A DNA stretch of 64,000 nt from contig JBGTGP010000018.1 in NCBI GenBank assembly GCA_041746735.1, forward strand, positions 94,840 through 158,839, in the 5' to 3' direction. The notes under the pieces are model-generated. The model had not been told where the DNA came from and searched no databases. It worked only from the letters and a program-made list of their open reading frames with translations. The DNA is from Opimibacter sp041746735 (lineage in GTDB: Bacteria > Bacteroidota > Bacteroidia > Chitinophagales > Saprospiraceae). The translations under genes and the position numbers were made by a program. Shown piece after piece: positions 52,479 to 61,482 of the stretch; positions within the stretch are counted from its first letter, which is position 1, and each line of letters begins with the position of its first letter.

Positions 52479-54101
52479 ATGAAAATCTTTGGGCCTATCC
52501 TGATATGCTGTTTTTTGCTTATCGCCTGCAAAGAAAAACAAGAATCCTCCAATCCTGTTATTGCAGAGCAAACGATCCGTGATCATATCGCTACCCTGGC
52601 ATCTGATGAATTCCAGGGCCGCAAGCCATTTACACCCGGCGAAGAAAAAACAGTAGCCTATCTGCAGGAAGCATTGCAACAGATGGGGCTGGAACCCGGA
52701 AACGGAAACAGCTTTACGCAAGACGTCCCTTTAGTGGAAATTACTGGACATGCCGGGACCACATTAGACCTGGATGGCCCCAATAAAATGGCCCTGAAAC
52801 TCAGGGATCAATATGTGGCCTATACACAACGACCTGTTTCTGAAATCTCAATTGATGGTTCTGAACTGGTCTTCTGCGGGTATGGCATTGTGGCTCCGGA
52901 ATATGGCTGGAATGACTATGAGGGTCTTGACATGAAAGGTAAAACAGCTTTGGTGCTGGTCAATGATCCCGGGCTGGGCAGTGAGGACAGCACATTTTTC
53001 AAAGGCAGTACAATGACCTATTACGGTCGCTGGACATACAAATATGAGGAAGCAGCACGTCAGGGTGCTTCTGCTATTTTTATCATCCATGAAACGACAA
53101 TGGCCTCCTACCCCTGGGCAGTCGTGCAGGGATCGGGCAGCGGATCCAAACTCAATCTTCAATCTCTTGGATATACACCTTGTGAGATGCAGGGTTGGGT
53201 TTCACTGGATGCCGCAAAAGAGATCTTTACAACTGCGGGACTGGACCTGCAGAAGGCGATGATGGCCGCCCGGAAGCCCGGATTTAAAGCTATTCCTTTA
53301 CCGTATCAGGTTAAGGGTCGTCTGACCAATGATATCAGGGAAAACGTATCAAAAAATGTTATAGGCATGATTCCGGGCACGGATCAGAAAGATGAGTACA
53401 TCATTTTTTCCGCCCATTGGGATCATCTGGGTATTGGTATCCCCGTGGAGGGGGATTCTATTTACAATGGTGCCTGTGACAACGCTTCGGGTACGGCTGC
53501 TCTTTTAGCCATTGCAGAAGCCTTATCCAAATCAGGTCCGCACAAAAGAAGTATTGTGTTTCTATGGGTAACCGCCGAAGAGCAGGGATTGCTGGGTTCG
53601 GAATATTATGCCGCGCATCCGGTCTTTCCGCCTGATCGTACAGTGGCCAATCTCAATATTGACGGTATGTTTCCTTTTGGTGAGATGAATGATCTGAGTG
53701 TTATCGGTTTTGGACAAAGCGAGTTGGAAACGTATGCTGCCCGTTGGGCAGAGAAACAAAACCGGTACATCCTTCCGGATCAGGAACCTGAAAAAGGATA
53801 TTTCTTCAGGTCTGACCATTTCAATTTTGCAAAAATCGGGATCCCCGCCCTATACGCCAAAGGCAATTATGATCATCGTCCGAAAGGCAAAGAATATGCT
53901 AAAGAGAAGCAGGATGAATACCGCACCAATCTTTACCACCGCCCCAGTGATGAATACAATCCTGCCACGTTTGACGTTGGAGGTATCCTGCAGGATGCGA
54001 CCCTCTTCTATGAGATTGCCCGCGAACTGGCCAATAATCAGGATTGGCCGTCGTGGAAAGCCGGCTCTGAGTTTAAAGCTGCCAGGGAAGGGAAAAAATA
54101 A
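52479..54101 (+). CDS. M28 family metallopeptidase lipoprotein with PA domain
   Basis: 540 residues from the ATG at 52479, which gives a lipoprotein signal with lipobox LLIAC (Cys17). A PA-type insert (about 110-270) precedes and interrupts the catalytic domain. Zinc ligands are in sequence: SAHWDHLG (His, Asp), GACDNASGTAALL (Asp), TAEEQGLLGSEYY (catalytic Glu plus Glu ligand), NIDGM (Asp), SDHFNFAKIGIPAL (His). M28 enzymes are aminopeptidases or carboxypeptidases acting on exported or imported peptides. Upstream frame residues from 52443 are spurious. Confidence 0.92.
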   Translation: MKIFGPILICCFLLIACKEKQESSNPVIAEQTIRDHIATLASDEFQGRKPFTPGEEKTVAYLQEALQQMGLEPGNGNSFTQDVPLVEITGHAGTTLDLDGPNKMALKLRDQYVAYTQRPVSEISIDGSELVFCGYGIVAPEYGWNDYEGLDMKGKTALVLVNDPGLGSEDSTFFKGSTMTYYGRWTYKYEEAARQGASAIFIIHETTMASYPWAVVQGSGSGSKLNLQSLGYTPCEMQGWVSLDAAKEIFTTAGLDLQKAMMAARKPGFKAIPLPYQVKGRLTNDIRENVSKNVIGMIPGTDQKDEYIIFSAHWDHLGIGIPVEGDSIYNGACDNASGTAALLAIAEALSKSGPHKRSIVFLWVTAEEQGLLGSEYYAAHPVFPPDRTVANLNIDGMFPFGEMNDLSVIGFGQSELETYAARWAEKQNRYILPDQEPEKGYFFRSDHFNFAKIGIPALYAKGNYDHRPKGKEYAKEKQDEYRTNLYHRPSDEYNPATFDVGGILQDATLFYEIARELANNQDWPSWKAGSEFKAAREGKK

Positions 54102-54133
54102 ACACCCTTAAATCTGGTATTCTCTTTGCCGGA

Positions 54134-54997
54134 TTATGAATTGTTTTTGTGGTTGAGGTTTTCATACTGATAGACCAGAAGTGGTATGGAATGTTGGCGG
54201 GACAAGGTTTTGGCCCGGTGCTGCTGAAAAATTTCATCAAACCAGGTTCGCTTACGGGACAAGATGCCCAGAAGATCGATTCGTTGGGTTTGCATAAAGT
54301 TTTCAAGCCCTTCATTGACTTCCTTGTGATGCAGGCAATGGGCCGTCATAGCCTTATCCTGTTGCCAAGGCTCCATGAAGGTTTTCATCCGCTGTTGGGC
54401 CTCTCTATCGCCGATCGTATCGATATGGACGACATGAAGATGGCTCCGCATCATGTCCCTGAATTTGCGGAGGGCTTCGATAAGCTTTCCATCATCCTCT
54501 GTAAAATTGGTCGCGACACCGATATGGTCTAATAATCCATCGAAGGTGGCGGATGACGGTACCACAATCACCGGACAATGGGCTTCTTCCAGGACTTTCC
54601 CTGAATTGGTACCAAAGAAAAAGGACTCCATCCTGCCTGCCCCCGTAGCTCCCATCACGATCAGATCCACCTTGTTTTTATTGGCGGTACGTAAAATAGC
54701 CGACACAGGTGCCCCTTCTTCGAGCACATGGACCATGGGAACATGGTAGTAGCCGTTGTCAGAAGCTATGTCCCGCAGAGCGGGTATCTCGTCTTCATAA
54801 TTTTCGAATGCATCCAGTTCAATGGAGTCATACACCTCAAGAAGAGAAGGCGGCAGGTCAATATCGCTGACATCAGGTCGATCAAACGCGTGCAGGGTAA
54901 TGATAGAGGCTCCGAGATGATCAGCCACCTGGAGCGCAAAGATGAATGCATTTTCCGCAGCTTCGGAAAAGTCTGTCGGGTAGAGGATTTTTTTCAT
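54134..54997 (-). CDS. Tandem-domain universal stress protein
   Basis: 287 residues from the ATG at 54997. First UspA domain (KKILYPTDFSEAAENAFIFALQVA ... VMGATGAGRMESFFFGTNSGKVLEEAHCPVIVVP in parts) carries the nucleotide-binding pattern GxxGxGxxxxxxxGxxS; the second (IGVATNFTEDDGKLIEALRKF onward) is degenerate and lacks it. Tandem Usp proteins are common in Bacteroidota; likely ATP binding and stress survival, details unknown. Convergent with the M28 gene. Confidence 0.9.
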   Translation of the reverse strand: MKKILYPTDFSEAAENAFIFALQVADHLGASIITLHAFDRPDVSDIDLPPSLLEVYDSIELDAFENYEDEIPALRDIASDNGYYHVPMVHVLEEGAPVSAILRTANKNKVDLIVMGATGAGRMESFFFGTNSGKVLEEAHCPVIVVPSSATFDGLLDHIGVATNFTEDDGKLIEALRKFRDMMRSHLHVVHIDTIGDREAQQRMKTFMEPWQQDKAMTAHCLHHKEVNEGLENFMQTQRIDLLGILSRKRTWFDEIFQQHRAKTLSRQHSIPLLVYQYENLNHKNNS

Positions 54998-55158
54998 TAG
55001 AAGCATTTCGGCGTCCGCGCCGGCAGAAGCACCGGCCAAAAGACCTTGCTAAAATATTACAAAAAGGCAATTCTCCAAAGAATTACCCTGGAGACCTGAT
55101 AGGACTATAGACCGATAAGGTAGCCGATGGACTTGAAAAAAACTAATTTTAACCCGTC

Positions 55159-57063
55159 ATGAAGTATCTGCTTACCGTGTCCGTTGCTCTCGCTGTTATT
55201 TGGCTGGGCATATCCCGCAATGTTACTTTCTTTAGCCCTCCGCTTCAAAATCCTGTCCCTCAGACGCAAAAAGTTGCTCATTCCAATCATTGCTCCGGAT
55301 GCCACGGCCATGATGAAAGTGGTCTCTCCCTGGTCGATAAATCAGGTAATGATGTCAATATCCATGATGACTGGCAGATCAGCATGATGGGGCTTTCAGC
55401 CTATGATCCTTTCTGGAGAGCGACCCTGGCCCACGAGGTCAACCAATACCCGACAGCTAAAACGGCCATCGAAAGCACCTGTCTGAAATGCCATGCCCCT
55501 CTGGGTCATTTTGAAGCTACGCGGCTCGGACTTGCCTATGCCTATGACGATATGCTGACGGATTCCCTTGGGCTAGACGGCGTATCCTGCAGCGCTTGTC
55601 ACCAACAGCCTCAAGAAGGTCTCGGAAAGGGCCATTCCGGCAATTTTACGCTGGATACCAACCGACTGATCTGGGGTCAGTATCCCAATCCATTTCAGGG
55701 ACCCATGCAGATCTATGTGGGTTTTGATCCGGTTTTCTCGGATCATATCTACAGTAGTGGCATTTGTGCGGGATGCCATACCCTCATAACAGAAACGCTG
55801 CGTGATGATGGCTCTCCTTCGGGTCAGTATTTTGTAGAACAAGCCACATACCATGAATGGCTCAATTCCTCCTATCCGGCACAGGGCAAGGAGTGTCAGT
55901 CCTGCCATCTACCATTTATTGAAGATGGTGTCATTATTGCTTCTGATTTCTTTGCCCTTGAAGACCGGTATCCGTTTGGATTGCATCAATTTTTTGGCGC
56001 CAATACCGCCATGCTGGAACTCATGCGTGACCACAAGGATGAAATAGGGATTGGACAATTTGCCCCGGCTGAAGCGTGGCAGGAATCTATCGATAACAAC
56101 CGGATAAGTCTTCGCAACTCAGCATCGCTGGCGATCACGGATATCCGGACACAGAATGATACAATGTTTGTCACCGTGGCTGTGCGCAACAAAACGGGCC
56201 ATAAACTTCCATCGGGTTATCCCAGCAGGCTGGCCTGGCTTAGAATTACGCTTACTGACCCCGATTCCGGAGAAACAATCTATCTCAATGGTGCCATGGA
56301 TGATCAGGGGCATATCACCGGACGCGATCACCCATTTGAGCCCCATCATGAAATATCCAGATCTGCCGGTGATGTGCAGATCTATGAACTGGTGATGGCC
56401 GATCTTTCGGGCCATCTGACTACGCGACTCAATGCTGCCTCACAGCCTTTTAAGGACAACAGGTTATTGCCATTAGGTTTCCGTAAAAATCATCCGGTCT
56501 ATGACACCGTCGCCATTTGGGGAAATGCTTTGGAAGATCCGGATTACGGAGAATTTAGTGGGAAAGGAACTGATACGGTTCATTATCATATTCCATTGAA
56601 TGGTGCAACCGGAAAGGCCCGGCTGAACGCTTCCTTTCTCTACCAATCAATTCCATCCAGGTGGATGCTGGACTTGTTCCAACACGACGATGTACCGGAA
56701 GTTGCCATCTTCAAATCCATGTATGATGAATATGCTGATCACTTCGAAATCATAGATGAACTTTTCATAGATGACATTGATCTTTCTACGACATCAATAC
56801 GACCGGTCAGTCCCTCTTTTTCGGTGATTCTTTTTCCAAATCCGGTCCGTCATCAAATGATGCAGATCACCGGCTTAGAAGCCTTTAGCCAGGACATCAG
56901 TACGCTGCGGTATGAGATCCTCAGCCTGAATGGAAGAATCCTGCAGCAAGGTGTATTAACCAATTGCATTGAGCTGACCGAATCTGCCGTCCCGGGGGTG
57001 TATTATTTATTGGTCTATCAGCGGAACAAACTGATCACGTTGGAAGCCTTTACCGTCCTTTGA
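55159..57063 (+). CDS. Five-heme cytochrome c with T9SS sorting tail
   Basis: 634 residues. An N-terminal signal (MKYLLTVSVALAVIWLGI). Five CxxCH heme-attachment motifs at about residues 45 (CSGCH), 108 (CLKCH), 144 (CSACH), 203 (CAGCH) and 246 (CQSCH). A beta-sandwich follows (TVAVRNKTGHKLPSGYPSRLAWLRITL), related to the C-terminal domain of multiheme cytochrome c-554-like proteins. The end is a T9SS sorting domain (VILFPNPVRHQMMQI ... ITLEAFTVL). It should therefore be loaded with heme in the periplasm and then moved to the cell surface by the T9SS. Redox role is inferred: extracellular or surface electron transfer, or redox of a small molecule. Convergent with the FG-GAP gene, with one base between stop codons. 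Confidence 0.9.
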   Translation: MKYLLTVSVALAVIWLGISRNVTFFSPPLQNPVPQTQKVAHSNHCSGCHGHDESGLSLVDKSGNDVNIHDDWQISMMGLSAYDPFWRATLAHEVNQYPTAKTAIESTCLKCHAPLGHFEATRLGLAYAYDDMLTDSLGLDGVSCSACHQQPQEGLGKGHSGNFTLDTNRLIWGQYPNPFQGPMQIYVGFDPVFSDHIYSSGICAGCHTLITETLRDDGSPSGQYFVEQATYHEWLNSSYPAQGKECQSCHLPFIEDGVIIASDFFALEDRYPFGLHQFFGANTAMLELMRDHKDEIGIGQFAPAEAWQESIDNNRISLRNSASLAITDIRTQNDTMFVTVAVRNKTGHKLPSGYPSRLAWLRITLTDPDSGETIYLNGAMDDQGHITGRDHPFEPHHEISRSAGDVQIYELVMADLSGHLTTRLNAASQPFKDNRLLPLGFRKNHPVYDTVAIWGNALEDPDYGEFSGKGTDTVHYHIPLNGATGKARLNASFLYQSIPSRWMLDLFQHDDVPEVAIFKSMYDEYADHFEIIDELFIDDIDLSTTSIRPVSPSFSVILFPNPVRHQMMQITGLEAFSQDISTLRYEILSLNGRILQQGVLTNCIELTESAVPGVYYLLVYQRNKLITLEAFTVL

Positions 57064-57064
57064 T

Positions 57065-59905
57065 TTAAAGTCGTACGATTTTTCGCGTAAATGACTTTCC
57101 CGAGGTTATAATTTGCACCTGATAGAGTCCCGATGGATACCGCTCCAATGTCAATTCTATCCCATCAAGACTTCCCTGAAGCCCTTGCTGATGTAATATC
57201 ACTTTGCCGTCCGGTGTTGATAAGATGATATCTGCTTTTGCAGTTTCAGGCCAGATCACCCGGAAATCACCTGTGGTTGGATTAGGGACCAGACGAATAT
57301 CCGCGGAAAGAACCTGGTCCGGTGCGACCGAAACCTTTATTTCAGGATAGGCTGTCGCGGGTACAAATTCAGAATAACAATATTCATCGACCGTCGATAT
57401 TTTCCAGTCATAGAAATAGTAGAAAAAATCACTGCCGAAGGTAGAGTTGGTTATGGACAAAACCCCGGGGACCTGGTAGGGAAACAGAACTCCCTGCGAT
57501 GACCGCCACAGATAAGGGCTGGCTACACCAAATGTTGTCATATTACTTGCCGTGTTCGTCGAAATCGTGTACGATCCGGGAGGAAGCCCGGCATTCAGAT
57601 CAACAACTGTTGCACCTGCATCGAGGTAAACGGTATCGAAAAATTCATATCCACCTGTACCTGTTATTTCGATCACACGTGTTCCGGAAGAATCGGTAAA
57701 CAGGGTCACTTGCTCCAGTAGGATAGACTCCAAAACATCGAACAATAATCCCCCGTTGACAAAAGCGGCATTGTATTTTGTTGTACCCTGATGTTGCAGC
57801 GGACCCACATTGTAAGACAATCCCGCAATAACCTGAAGATTGGCGGCATACACAGTAGTGGTGTCCGTGAGTCCGCTTAAAACGAGTTGAGCACCAGATC
57901 CCAGAAACTCCTGTCCTGCTGGATCAGCAAACCACACGATACTGTCTCCGGCCGCAAGCAGGATCGCATCCTCATCCATCTTGAAGGTGTCTGCCGTCGT
58001 CACAGGTATTTCCGGAATAATAAACTCGATATAGACCGTATCTGATTCCTGAACGATACAAAATCCTTCTACCTGTGCGAAATACTCTCCGGTGGCTGAC
58101 ACCTGGATGGCCGATGTCGTATCCCCGGTAGACCAGTAATACCCCAGGCCCCCGGTCAGACTCAGTTCCACCAATGTGCCGTCACAAAGCAGATTGATAC
58201 CATCATAGGAAATCACTGGTTTGTCAACATCCGGATCTACGATGACTTCAAGAACTGTGGTCCTCAGCGGACAACCATCCTGATCCAGGTAATGGGCATA
58301 ATAAAGTCCTGCTTCCCGAATGACCAGCGTGTCTGCAAAAGAACCGGTGCTCCATCCGGCAAATTCCAAAAGGGGGTCCTTGTGCAACACAAGGGAATCC
58401 TCTCCACATAATGCATGTAATGGAGTAAAAGAAGGAAGCGGCAGGTGATGACAACCCCCACGACGAATGGACCAAATCTGATCGACCTCGAGATCATTGT
58501 ACCACTCCCTGGACCCATCCGGCCATCGAATGAGAAGACTGTCATACGATGTATGTTGTCCTAATCCAAAGATCATATTATGACTGTTGGACACACCATA
58601 TTGCTCTCCTCCTCGGACTTCCCTGACCTGGATGCCCCAGGGGCCGTAGAGAATGGCCATAGCCCCAATGGCAGAAGGATTGCCGGCTGTATCCTGTAGA
58701 CGCAGGGAAAGGAAATGATTATCGTTCTTCTCATTTAAAAAGAGAATATCCTCGCGCAGCAGATCCGGATTATTAAACGGAATGACCCTGGATGCATAAA
58801 CGTCCGTAAAGCCATCCTGATTGAAATCGCCTAAACCGAATGTCCCAAAAACAACACCTCCAAAAGATTCGATCCGGGTAAATGTCTTGTCTCCGTTGTT
58901 GCGATAAAAATCCAGCCGGTCACCACTGACCAGGATATCCTGAAAGCCATCATTATCAAAATCCCTGAACATACCCTGAAGTGGGATGCCCCCAATACTG
59001 AGTCCCGACTGCGCTGTAATGTTGATAAACGTATCGTTGTCAATATTCTCGAACAGTTCGCTGATGACGTCATGCTGGGTGAGGAAAAGATCCATATCAC
59101 CATCATTGTCAAAATCCGCAAAATCAGCGGTCCAGGATTGACGCCCATTGGCCAGCCCGTATATAGCGGCATTTTCGGTATAGTTGCCGGAACCATCATT
59201 GACAAACAAAGCATTGATTCGGCGAGGGTCTGCAGGACTATTGACGCCCTGGCGGCATTTGGCGATATAGAAGTCGAGGTCGCCATCCATGTCAAAATCA
59301 GTATAGAGGCAGCCATAATTTCCGGAATTATCGGAAGGCGGCACCGTGACAAAATCGAAAATACCATCCTGCCATACCAGGTTGCCGGTACCGTCATTCA
59401 TCAGGGTATAATTGAGTCCGTTGTCATTCAGCAATACCGCATCCACCCAACCATCATGATTAAAGTCTCCGGTCGAGGCTCCTTGTGAGAAAAACGGAGT
59501 TACGACAATGCGTACCAGATTAAAGTCATACGTATGAGGTATGCTATATAATACCTTGACGCGGTCATAGGAACCCACCATCAGGATATCATTAGCGCCA
59601 TCATTATTGAAGTCGGCTATACTGATATCGTTCTGTTCATTGTTGTCAATAAACACAGGCACTCTATACTGGACAAATGGACGGGAGGGATCGGGGGTCT
59701 GATACTGGATGACCAGATCCATGCCCTCATCCAGTGTTACGATATCATCCAGCCCATCGCCATTCATATCTGCAATGCCGACCGGGACGGCACTGTGCAG
59801 ATCCTTGTTGGCCAGCAGGTCATTCCGGTTAACAAACCGGATCTGGGCGATTCCGTCCAGTGCCATGCACAGTGTGAGACATATTAACATCAGTGTACTT
59901 CTCAT
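57065..59905 (-). CDS. FG-GAP/VCBS repeat protein with ASPIC/UnbV domain and T9SS tail
   Basis: 946 residues from the ATG at 59905, which gives the signal peptide MRSTLMLICLTLCMALDGIAQ; the frame runs upstream to 60067 without a signal. A beta-propeller of FG-GAP/VCBS repeats (for example DFNNDGANDILMVGSYD, DFDMDGDLDFYIAKC, DFDNDGDMDLFLTQHD; Ca-binding DxDxDG-type loops) is followed by an ASPIC/UnbV domain (AILYGPWGIQVREVRGGEQYG ... LIRWPDGSREWYND). Ig-like or PKD-like modules come next, and the T9SS sorting domain closes it (LVPNPTTGDF ... FTRKIVRL). Such proteins are large surface or secreted proteins, often adhesion- or polysaccharide-related; no enzyme is evident. Confidence 0.88.
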   Translation of the reverse strand: MRSTLMLICLTLCMALDGIAQIRFVNRNDLLANKDLHSAVPVGIADMNGDGLDDIVTLDEGMDLVIQYQTPDPSRPFVQYRVPVFIDNNEQNDISIADFNNDGANDILMVGSYDRVKVLYSIPHTYDFNLVRIVVTPFFSQGASTGDFNHDGWVDAVLLNDNGLNYTLMNDGTGNLVWQDGIFDFVTVPPSDNSGNYGCLYTDFDMDGDLDFYIAKCRQGVNSPADPRRINALFVNDGSGNYTENAAIYGLANGRQSWTADFADFDNDGDMDLFLTQHDVISELFENIDNDTFINITAQSGLSIGGIPLQGMFRDFDNDGFQDILVSGDRLDFYRNNGDKTFTRIESFGGVVFGTFGLGDFNQDGFTDVYASRVIPFNNPDLLREDILFLNEKNDNHFLSLRLQDTAGNPSAIGAMAILYGPWGIQVREVRGGEQYGVSNSHNMIFGLGQHTSYDSLLIRWPDGSREWYNDLEVDQIWSIRRGGCHHLPLPSFTPLHALCGEDSLVLHKDPLLEFAGWSTGSFADTLVIREAGLYYAHYLDQDGCPLRTTVLEVIVDPDVDKPVISYDGINLLCDGTLVELSLTGGLGYYWSTGDTTSAIQVSATGEYFAQVEGFCIVQESDTVYIEFIIPEIPVTTADTFKMDEDAILLAAGDSIVWFADPAGQEFLGSGAQLVLSGLTDTTTVYAANLQVIAGLSYNVGPLQHQGTTKYNAAFVNGGLLFDVLESILLEQVTLFTDSSGTRVIEITGTGGYEFFDTVYLDAGATVVDLNAGLPPGSYTISTNTASNMTTFGVASPYLWRSSQGVLFPYQVPGVLSITNSTFGSDFFYYFYDWKISTVDEYCYSEFVPATAYPEIKVSVAPDQVLSADIRLVPNPTTGDFRVIWPETAKADIILSTPDGKVILHQQGLQGSLDGIELTLERYPSGLYQVQIITSGKSFTRKIVRL

Positions 59906-60084
59906 AGAAATGGATTGATCAAGGATTGAACAAAGCAAAAGTACTATTCCAAGCCAAATATTATTACCGATTATTGAGGGAAAGCCTGTCCTGAAATTTA
60001 TCTGGCGAAACAAACCGGCAGATTTGCTGCCTCCAATGGGTACACGCGTTTGGGCCTGGGGAAACAAATACTTACTTTCCGGCC

Positions 60085-60891
60085 ATGAATATCGGGCAAA
60101 CAGCGCAGCATTTTCTGGCGCATTGGATTCGAAGCAAAAGATGGGATGCGTTTCACTCCCCGTACCTCTACGCGCTATTTCAGTATGCGTGTGATGAATC
60201 CGTTGTGTTTCCCCTTTTTTCCAGCATTGAAGATGAGCGGATCCGGTTACTGGCCGATGACCGCATGATTCACCGTACGGATCTGGGCGCAGGTTCTATA
60301 CGGATCGGGAAAACTGAAAAGCAGAAGATTCGTGCTATTGCCCGTCATGCACTGAGCCGGCCGTTTCAATGCCGGTTTATGGCCCGGCTCGTCCATTTCC
60401 TGGAGGCCAAATCCATACTTGAACTTGGAACATCCTTAGGGATTGCCACAGCCTACCTTGCCGCAGGTGCCCGTGAGGCCAAAATCTTTACGATCGAAGG
60501 GGACCCCGCCATCGCGGAGGAGGCTACAAGGGTTTTCCGGAATCTGGAATTACCATTCTCTCCTATCGTGTCTTCCTTTGGTAAAGGAATCAATACCCCG
60601 GAAATCCTGTCGGAGTCATACGACCTGATCTTTCTGGACGGACATCATACGTCCGGCGCCACGACGAGATATTTTGAAGCGCTGCTTCCCACCTTTCATG
60701 AGGATACATTGATCATAGTGGATGATATCCACTGGTCAGGTGATATGTATTCTGGATGGAAGAAACTTGTACATCATCCGTCGGTCACCCAGAGTGTTGA
60801 TTGCTTTTATTTCGGGCTCCTGTTTTTCAGAAAAGGTTTTCTGAATACCATGCATCACAGCACACGACTTCCCTGGCAGGCTTTGCGGTGA
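60085..60891 (+). CDS. Class I SAM-dependent methyltransferase
   Basis: 268 residues. SAM motif ILELGTSLGIATAYLA, followed by FTIEGDPAIAEEA, DLIFLDGHHTSGATTRYFE and LIIVDDIHWSGDMYSGW, similar to O-methyltransferases of the catechol type (motif DD-H). The first 100 residues (RSKRWDAFHSPYLYALFQYA) are a helical extension conserved in Bacteroidota members. Substrate unknown. The Rhs scrap begins right after its stop. Confidence 0.85.
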   Translation: MNIGQTAQHFLAHWIRSKRWDAFHSPYLYALFQYACDESVVFPLFSSIEDERIRLLADDRMIHRTDLGAGSIRIGKTEKQKIRAIARHALSRPFQCRFMARLVHFLEAKSILELGTSLGIATAYLAAGAREAKIFTIEGDPAIAEEATRVFRNLELPFSPIVSSFGKGINTPEILSESYDLIFLDGHHTSGATTRYFEALLPTFHEDTLIIVDDIHWSGDMYSGWKKLVHHPSVTQSVDCFYFGLLFFRKGFLNTMHHSTRLPWQALR

Positions 60892-60900
60892 TGCACAAGG

Positions 60901-60975
60901 TCTGTCATACTCCCCACCATCGGATCATAATACCTCGCTCCAAAATTAAGCCAGTTCCAGCCCAACTCCGCCGAT
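60901..60975 (-). pseudogene. Rhs core fragment
   Basis: On the minus strand: ELGWNWLNFGARYYDPMVGS, the conserved end of the Rhs core (compare GWDWLNYGARYYDP in the two copies further right). It continues only about 10 codons past that motif and then meets the methyltransferase stop. It follows the first immunity gene by a few bases, so it looks like the start of a third, deleted cassette. Confidence 0.85.
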
Positions 60976-60987
60976 AGTTTTACGATT

Positions 60988-61482
60988 TCAATTTTTTGGC
61001 ACCGGAAGCTCCAGCTCATTATCTATTATGACTTTGACCTCGCCATTTTTCTGGTATTCCAGAATCCTATTTAGTTTTCCTTCATAAGTATACTCTTCCC
61101 ATATGCCAATTTTTTTGTCTTTCTTGAAGGCTCCTTTTCTTGAAATATTACCATTATCGGAGTATTGTTCAAAAAATCCTTCATCCTTTCCCAAAAATTG
61201 AGCCCCCTTCAAAAAAACAAGCATATCATTCCACAATGTCATATATTCTCCATGAGGTTTACCCCTGAAATATATTTCAGCCACTTTCACATTTCCATCT
61301 TTATCGTACGCAAGCCACAGGCCCGTCTTTTCACCATTAACCAGCGCACCCTGTATAACATACTTTCCATTTTCAAGCTTCTCATACGACAAAACGGAAT
61401 CAGTATGACGCACCCGGCAAGAGTAGAGAGTTATTAAAATCATGCTATATATACATAGCTTACTTATGGATACGCACATCAT
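60988..61482 (-). CDS. MORN-repeat lipoprotein, probable immunity protein 1
   Basis: About 164 residues if started at the ATG at 61482 (adjacent ATG at 61479). The frame is open to 61527. The N-terminus is a hydrophobic lipoprotein signal ending in the lipobox LYSC. The rest is a row of MORN-type units (KYVIQGALVNGEKTGLWLAYDKDGN, GKPHGEYMTLWND, DNGNISRKGAFKKDKKIGIWEEYTYEGKLNRI in parts), the fold of the YwqK-type antitoxins. It overlaps the end of the upstream Rhs toxin frame by 23 bp and is strongly related to the gene at 62580. A function as immunity protein is inferred from this linkage and from MORN_2 (YwqK) proteins acting as antitoxins of polymorphic toxins. Confidence 0.8.
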   Translation of the reverse strand: MMCVSISKLCIYSMILITLYSCRVRHTDSVLSYEKLENGKYVIQGALVNGEKTGLWLAYDKDGNVKVAEIYFRGKPHGEYMTLWNDMLVFLKGAQFLGKDEGFFEQYSDNGNISRKGAFKKDKKIGIWEEYTYEGKLNRILEYQKNGEVKVIIDNELELPVPKN

